Below, one piece after another: positions 59,011 to 64,000 of a stretch of 64,000 nucleotides of DNA. Origin of the DNA: Chlorops oryzae (Eukaryota; Arthropoda; Insecta; Diptera; Chloropidae); NCBI GenBank assembly GCA_020466095.1, contig CM035808.1, forward strand, positions 13,134,663 through 13,198,662, given 5' to 3'. Each line of letters begins with the position of its first letter. Positions within the stretch are counted from its first letter, which is position 1. A model generated the notes under the pieces. That model saw only the letters and a list, made by a program, of their open reading frames with translations, was not told the DNA's origin and searched no databases. Both the position numbers and the translations under genes were made by a program.

Positions 59011-60660
59011 GGTTGCTTCACATATTAACTAATTCATTAAATTGTCAATAAAATTTAAATAGCCTTCAAGGAGAACATGATTAATACTGAATGAGATAAA
59101 ATTAACAATTCTTTCATTCTGCATCCACTCATATAGCTAGACCCATGAAAACTTTTTTTCACAGTATCGCGAAACTTTTTGTTCGACCCTCGAATATTTT
59201 CTTCTTTCTCCTTTTATCTATCACAATTATCCAAAATTTGGTTATTGCGCGTTCGTTGCTTGTTACTGTCGCGTTGGCGATATGCATTCATGTGCGTGCG
59301 TGTTTATTCATTCCTTTTTTTCTTCTTTTGTTGTTTTTTTTTTCTTTTCTTGTTTTTTTTATGAAACGCTCGTGCTGATTACGCATTTGGCGGGAGTTTT
59401 CTTTTTTGTTCATGAATACATGCTTGAATATTTTTGGCTTTTTTTTTTTTTCTTTGTTTTGTTATTTTTCTTTTGAAGTGTTTATCGTTTTAATTATTCT
59501 GTGAATTCCGGTTGTAGCCGAAGCGATTCTGAGATACTGCTGCTGATTCCACACAACGATTTTCCAACGAAAACACTTCAATGGAAGCGTGGCTAGAGTT
59601 TTCTTTGGCAGTTTCTTTCATTGTTTAGGTACCTAAATTCAAAAGAAGGTCAACTTTTTTTTCTTCTAATTTTAGGTACAATAATAAAATACATAAAAAA
59701 TCCCAATGGCCGACTTTTTGGAATTTCTTAGAATTATAGTCCCATAAAAATAATAACGAGAAAAGTATGATATGGTAGAGAGAAGTCTCTTTTTATTACA
59801 TACCTATGTACTTATTATTTATTATTAATTTTTATTTTATTTGGTTTATAATAGGTACCTACTAATAATTTTATTTTTCAACCCTATTTGAATATTCCCA
59901 GGGAATTTTTTTCTACAACTTTTCTAAGCGAAAAAAGGGGTACCTATTCTAAGAGTCAATAAAAGATAGATTGCGAGGACCTTTGTTTAAAAAATGGTCG
60001 GAACTCTTAGAAACTCCCTTTGTAGATATGTATATGTATAACCTTCCTAGTTTGTTTAGAATTTTTTCCAAATCCGCAGGGAAAAGTTTTTTAAAGGAAA
60101 ATGGAAAAATAAAAGGGAAACTATGTACTTATTTAAAATCGGGCTTCTTCTGTTTTTGTTTTAAGTACCTATGTACTTATTATAAAATTTTTTTATTTTA
60201 TAAATTTAAAATTTTTACGTTTTTCTAAATTTTCATTTAATTTATTAATTTTTTATAAGTACATACTTATATTTTTTAATATTTATTTATATTTATTTAT
60301 TTTTTAATATTTTTATATTTTTACATTTTTTATAATTAAGTATGTATTTACTTACTTTTAATTATTTTTTATATTTAATTTTTAATATTTTATTATTATT
60401 TTATTTTTTTATTTATTTTTTTTATATTTTTACATTTTTTATAAGTAAGTTACATACTTACTTTTTATAATTTTTTATATTTAATTTTTTATTTTTTATT
60501 TTTCATTTACTTATTTTTTTTTTTATAGAAGAAAAAATAGTTTTATTGAAAAAATAGGTACCTTGCAAGTTGCCAAAACAAGAAATAAGAAACATTTATA
60601 AGAGAAGAGCAAACATAACAGTACAACAACGAGAAAAACAACAGCAACACGAACAAAGAA
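59011..60660. other. AT-rich intergenic with family A2 copy
   Basis: A2 copy about 59,879-60,146: left CAACCCTATTTGAATATTCC, right TTTAAAATCGGGCTT, with AGAGTCAATAAAAG and GACCTTTGTTTAAAA inside. From 60,185 to 60,535 almost pure T/A with TTTATTTTTTAT-like units. No gene. Confidence 0.6.
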
Positions 60661-61700
60661 AATGGCAAACAACCTAAAAACAAAAATTCGTCCAAAGTTC
60701 ATTGACTTTGCTTATTTAACACAAAAACACACATCTGCGCGTACATACATACGAACATATTTATACTCCCCGCTTTTGTGGCTTTCTTCTATCGTGCAAT
60801 GCGAAAAACAACAGCAGAACATAAACAAAGGAAACAACAACAACAACAACAACAAGCAAAACAAAATAAAAGAAGGAAGAGGAAAAACGTGGAGACGAAT
60901 AAAACACGTACGCACATTTCTCGCAGCCATGCAATTTGGCAGCCAAACACAAACAACTTCATAAAGAAACGTTGATAAAGAAGAAAAAACCAAAAACAAA
61001 TCCAATCTCTCTCTCCTCTCACTCGCTCGCTCGCTCACTAACTCTTTCGTTTCTTCTTGAGATGAATGTGTTTGCTTTGTGAGCATAACAAAAACAAACC
61101 GCACAATTTCTGTCTGCTTTTCGATTCCTTTTTGCACGCATACCAAAACACCAAAATGCGCTCACTTTGCTTGCTCTCTCAAGAAACAGGTTGATGTGTG
61201 GGCAGACGGCCGACAGTGTTGCCAACCCAAATTTTATTAGCAACAAGTACTTGCAAGACTCCGTAAATTGTTTTTTTTTGTTTTTATTATATTTTTTGTG
61301 TTTGTAAAGAAATGAGAAAAGGCAGAAAAAGGAGGGGAAAACGAAAGGAAAAAAAAACAGCGAACGAGTGAGAAAAACAAAACTCGTCGATAAGTAAATA
61401 AGCATTGTGTGTGTGTGTGTGTGTGTGTGTGCGACAAAGCAAAATATTAACACGTGGCCTTTTTACAATGAACGTTGGAACGAGAATTGTTTTTTATTGT
61501 TGTTGTTGGTTTATTGCACATGCTCGAAAGCCGCTTGTGTTTGGATTTGCTTTTGTTAGAGAAAATGAGAAAAAACAGACAAACACAAACGCAAAGGAAA
61601 GCTTCTTGGGTCTTACATACATACATTTCGTTGCTTTCTCTATTTTTGTCTTTTTATTTTTGTATTTAGAGAAACATTTTTAGCTATTTTTTGGTTTTGA
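60661..61700. other. CAACAA-rich segment, possible leader or enhancer
   Basis: CAACAACAACAACAACAAGC at 60,836-60,856, CTCGCTCGCTCGCTCAC at 61,022-61,038 and (GT)n at 61,408-61,431. Open frames overlap on both strands, so none is credible. GC content is above the flanks, which could mark a 5' leader of a gene beyond the window. Confidence 0.3.
61408..61431. repeat. (GT)n microsatellite
   Basis: GTGTGT array of about 12 units. Confidence 0.95.
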
Positions 61701-62104
61701 TTTTTTTATAAGTATGTATATAATTTTTTGAATATTTTTAAAGTATTTTTTTCTTATTTGTTTTCTTATAATTTTTTTATTTTTTGATTTCTTATTAATT
61801 TTATTTATTTATTAATTTTTTAATCACATTTCAGAACAAATAAGGGTGTGATAGTCAGGCGATCCTGCCGATAAAATACCCGATACAGATAAACGGCTAG
61901 CTGTTTATGTTTGAATATTCTTTTAAAACAATTCCAAAGTAGCGATCATTAAGACAAAGATTCTCAAGACCTTAAGGGGCCTCATATTCTAAGAAAGTAC
62001 TTCAAGTTTTTGGAAATTTGCTCGGAGACTTAAATATAAGCTCAAATTTCAAATTTCATTGCAATACATATCTCGAAACTTTCTGTTTTGAAGCTGATTT
62101 TGTG

Positions 62105-63625
62105 GTTTTCATAACAAGACCCTCGTACTCGTGGTATCCTTAAAAGTGGACCGATCAACCAATGTCTCCGTCAGTACGTATACCGAATTTCGTCTAGATA
62201 GCTCAACTCTTTCGATGAGAAAAGCTTATACAGCAAGACGGACTCAGATTTTAGAGCAACTTTTTCGGTTTTCGTAACAGACCCTAGTAATGGAGGTACC
62301 CTAAAAAATGGTCCAATCTGATCCACGAACTCGTTCTTACTCATGTCCCCGCAAATACGCGTACCAAATTTCGTTCAGATAGCTCAACTCTTTCGATAAG
62401 AAAACTTTATACAGACAGACGGAAATGGCTAAATCGAATCTCCTGGTGACACTGATCATACCTGTATTGTATGTATTTTGGTCTATGGTATATCACGACT
62501 GGTTCTGATATCACACACGTATGAACAAGTTCAGCATACCCTCGACACAGAATGTATCGGCTATAAAACGGAAAATTTTGTTCTTGGAAATTCGAAATAA
62601 ACTCAATTGAGCTTTTCAATTTTTATATGTTTCTATATTTTTCAAAATTATTTAATAAACATTTCATTCCTTAGAATTCCGTCGTTTTTGTAGAGAAAAA
62701 ATTATTAATTTATTGCATTTTCCTGATACTTCTCCAATTAAAAGCTAGACGAATTAAATGTTAAAATCCCTGAATTCTAAAAATTGTAATTTTTCGCACA
62801 TCAGTTTTCCTTCACATAAACACTTTTCTTAGTAAAAATTTGTGTCCAAACCATTGCCATAAATCCGCTACAAAAATACTCTCAAAGTAAATGACTCAGG
62901 GGGAAAATTTCCATATGAACCAAAAACCAAAAAAAAAAAAAAATAATAATTTTTCTAGGTCTTTTGTATTGCAGTCGATGAGACCTTCGCTAATCAGAAG
63001 GACTTCTATTTGCTCAATAAACGAAAAAGCTCTTTACAAGCAACGATAAACATTGGTAAATTGAAAAAATGTGTCACGCAAAGTAAATAAATAGCTACAA
63101 AAAAAAGTATGTAGTTAGATATGCAAATAGAAATTATTATCAGCAAATGAAAGCGAAAAAAGAATTTCGAAACGATAATTAAGTATTATGCCCGATACAC
63201 TCTATGTCGGGGGTATACTGCGAATGTGCGTTCGTGTGTAATGCCCAGAACCATGCGGAATAGAAAATATGACCAAGAAAGTTTATATAAATGATCAGCG
63301 TCTCCAGGAGATTCGATTTAGCCATGTCCGTATGTGTGTCCGTCTGTCTGTCTGTCGGTCTCTTTGTCTGTAAACAGATTTTTTTTTATCGCATCAGTTG
63401 AGTTATCTTGACAAAATTCGGTATGTGTATTTGTAGCTGTATGTGTAAGATCAAGTTCGAGAGCAGGCTTGATCGGTCCACTTTTAAGGGTACCTCTAGC
63501 ACTAGGGTCTGTTACAAAGATCCCAAAAATTACTCTAGAAACATAATTTCTCGGGAAATATATTTCAATGAATTTTCGAATTTGAGCTTAAATTTAAGCC
63601 TCCGATCAAATTTCCAAAAACTGGA
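62105..63625. repeat. inverted pair of a dispersed repeat
   Basis: About 62,105-62,460 and 63,283-63,620 are opposite-orientation copies sharing GGAGATTCGATTTAGCCAT / its complement, GTCTGTCTGTC/GACAGACGG, GAGTTATC/GATAGCTCAACTC, CCACTTTTAAGG/CCTTAAAAGTGG and AGGGTCTGTTAC. The left side itself holds two tandem sub-copies. The 0.8 kb between has no gene. Confidence 0.75.
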
Positions 63626-64000
63626 AGAGTGACCGCGGCGAAAGACCGGTGTTTATAACATAAACTGAAGTACTCATAATTTGAGCCTTGAAAATCTCCA
63701 GAATTATTTGCCTTGATGATCGCGTTCTTGGGGATTGGCTTAAAAGAATATTCAAAGACATATACTTAGCATAAGCGTTTTTCGGCATCGGGTATTGTAC
63801 TGTCATGGTCGCCTGATTATAGCACGCTTTTTTGTTTTAGTTTTGTTTGTGAAAAGTTTTTCGAACTGAATAAAAAGTTTGGGAAAATAAAATATTTGAG
63901 TGCAAATCGTTTTTTTTTTTTTTCCGAAAAGTTTTAAGAAAAAATTCTTGACTTTTCTTGTTCAAATTGTTTTCGGAAAAAGGCTATTAACGTCAGTTCT

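Overview
This is an AT-rich nuclear window from a higher fly (Diptera, most likely Schizophora). The evidence is GT-AG introns with 50-100 bp spacers between conserved exons, orthologues of Drosophila sniffer, Trxr-1 and Mnt (all X-linked in D. melanogaster, so probably Muller element A), long Gln/Asn/Ser/Thr tracts in a transcription factor, and many miniature inverted-repeat transposons (MITEs).

Layout. 1-4.5 kb: a degenerate minisatellite and dispersed repeats. 4.56-5.72 kb (+): the last three exons of a gene with an SRA1/Sec31-like Gly-Trp-Asn-Asp-Pro-Pro motif. 6.1-9.9 kb (-): sniffer, a carbonyl reductase, complete in seven exons. 9.6-20.6 kb (+): thioredoxin reductase 1 with two alternative first exons (cytosolic and mitochondrial) and an 8.2 kb intron full of MITEs. 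20.6-30.6 kb: intergenic, with nested MITEs, an RTE LINE scrap and low-complexity DNA. 31.1-52.5 kb (-): Mnt, a bHLH-zipper partner of Max, at least nine coding exons. Its 5.7 kb 3' intron holds a same-strand, intronless polo-like kinase gene (34.0-35.8 kb) keeping both the kinase domain and two polo boxes. 53.0-53.9 kb: a GC-rich island, probably the Mnt promoter or 5' leader. 54-64 kb: no convincing gene; TEs, poly-T tracts and microsatellites.

How the genes relate. sniffer and Trxr-1 are both antioxidant/carbonyl-stress genes and are arranged head to head with reciprocally nested first exons: the cytosolic Trxr-1 start lies inside sniffer intron 1, and sniffer exon 1 lies inside Trxr-1 intron 1. 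The SRA1-like gene and sniffer are tail to tail with 389 bp between stops. The polo-like gene is the best candidate for something undescribed here: a retrocopy of an essential mitotic kinase, living in the intron of a growth regulator.

Sequence quality matters. Several real genes carry one-base frame breaks, always in homopolymers or triplet repeats: Trxr-1 at an A5 run near 19,780, Mnt at an AAT run near 38,145 and a CAA run near 51,535, and the polo-like gene at a CAA run and an A7 run. Because Trxr-1 is essential, the simplest explanation is uncorrected long-read indels, so the breaks in the polo-like gene should not be read as pseudogenisation without raw-read checks.
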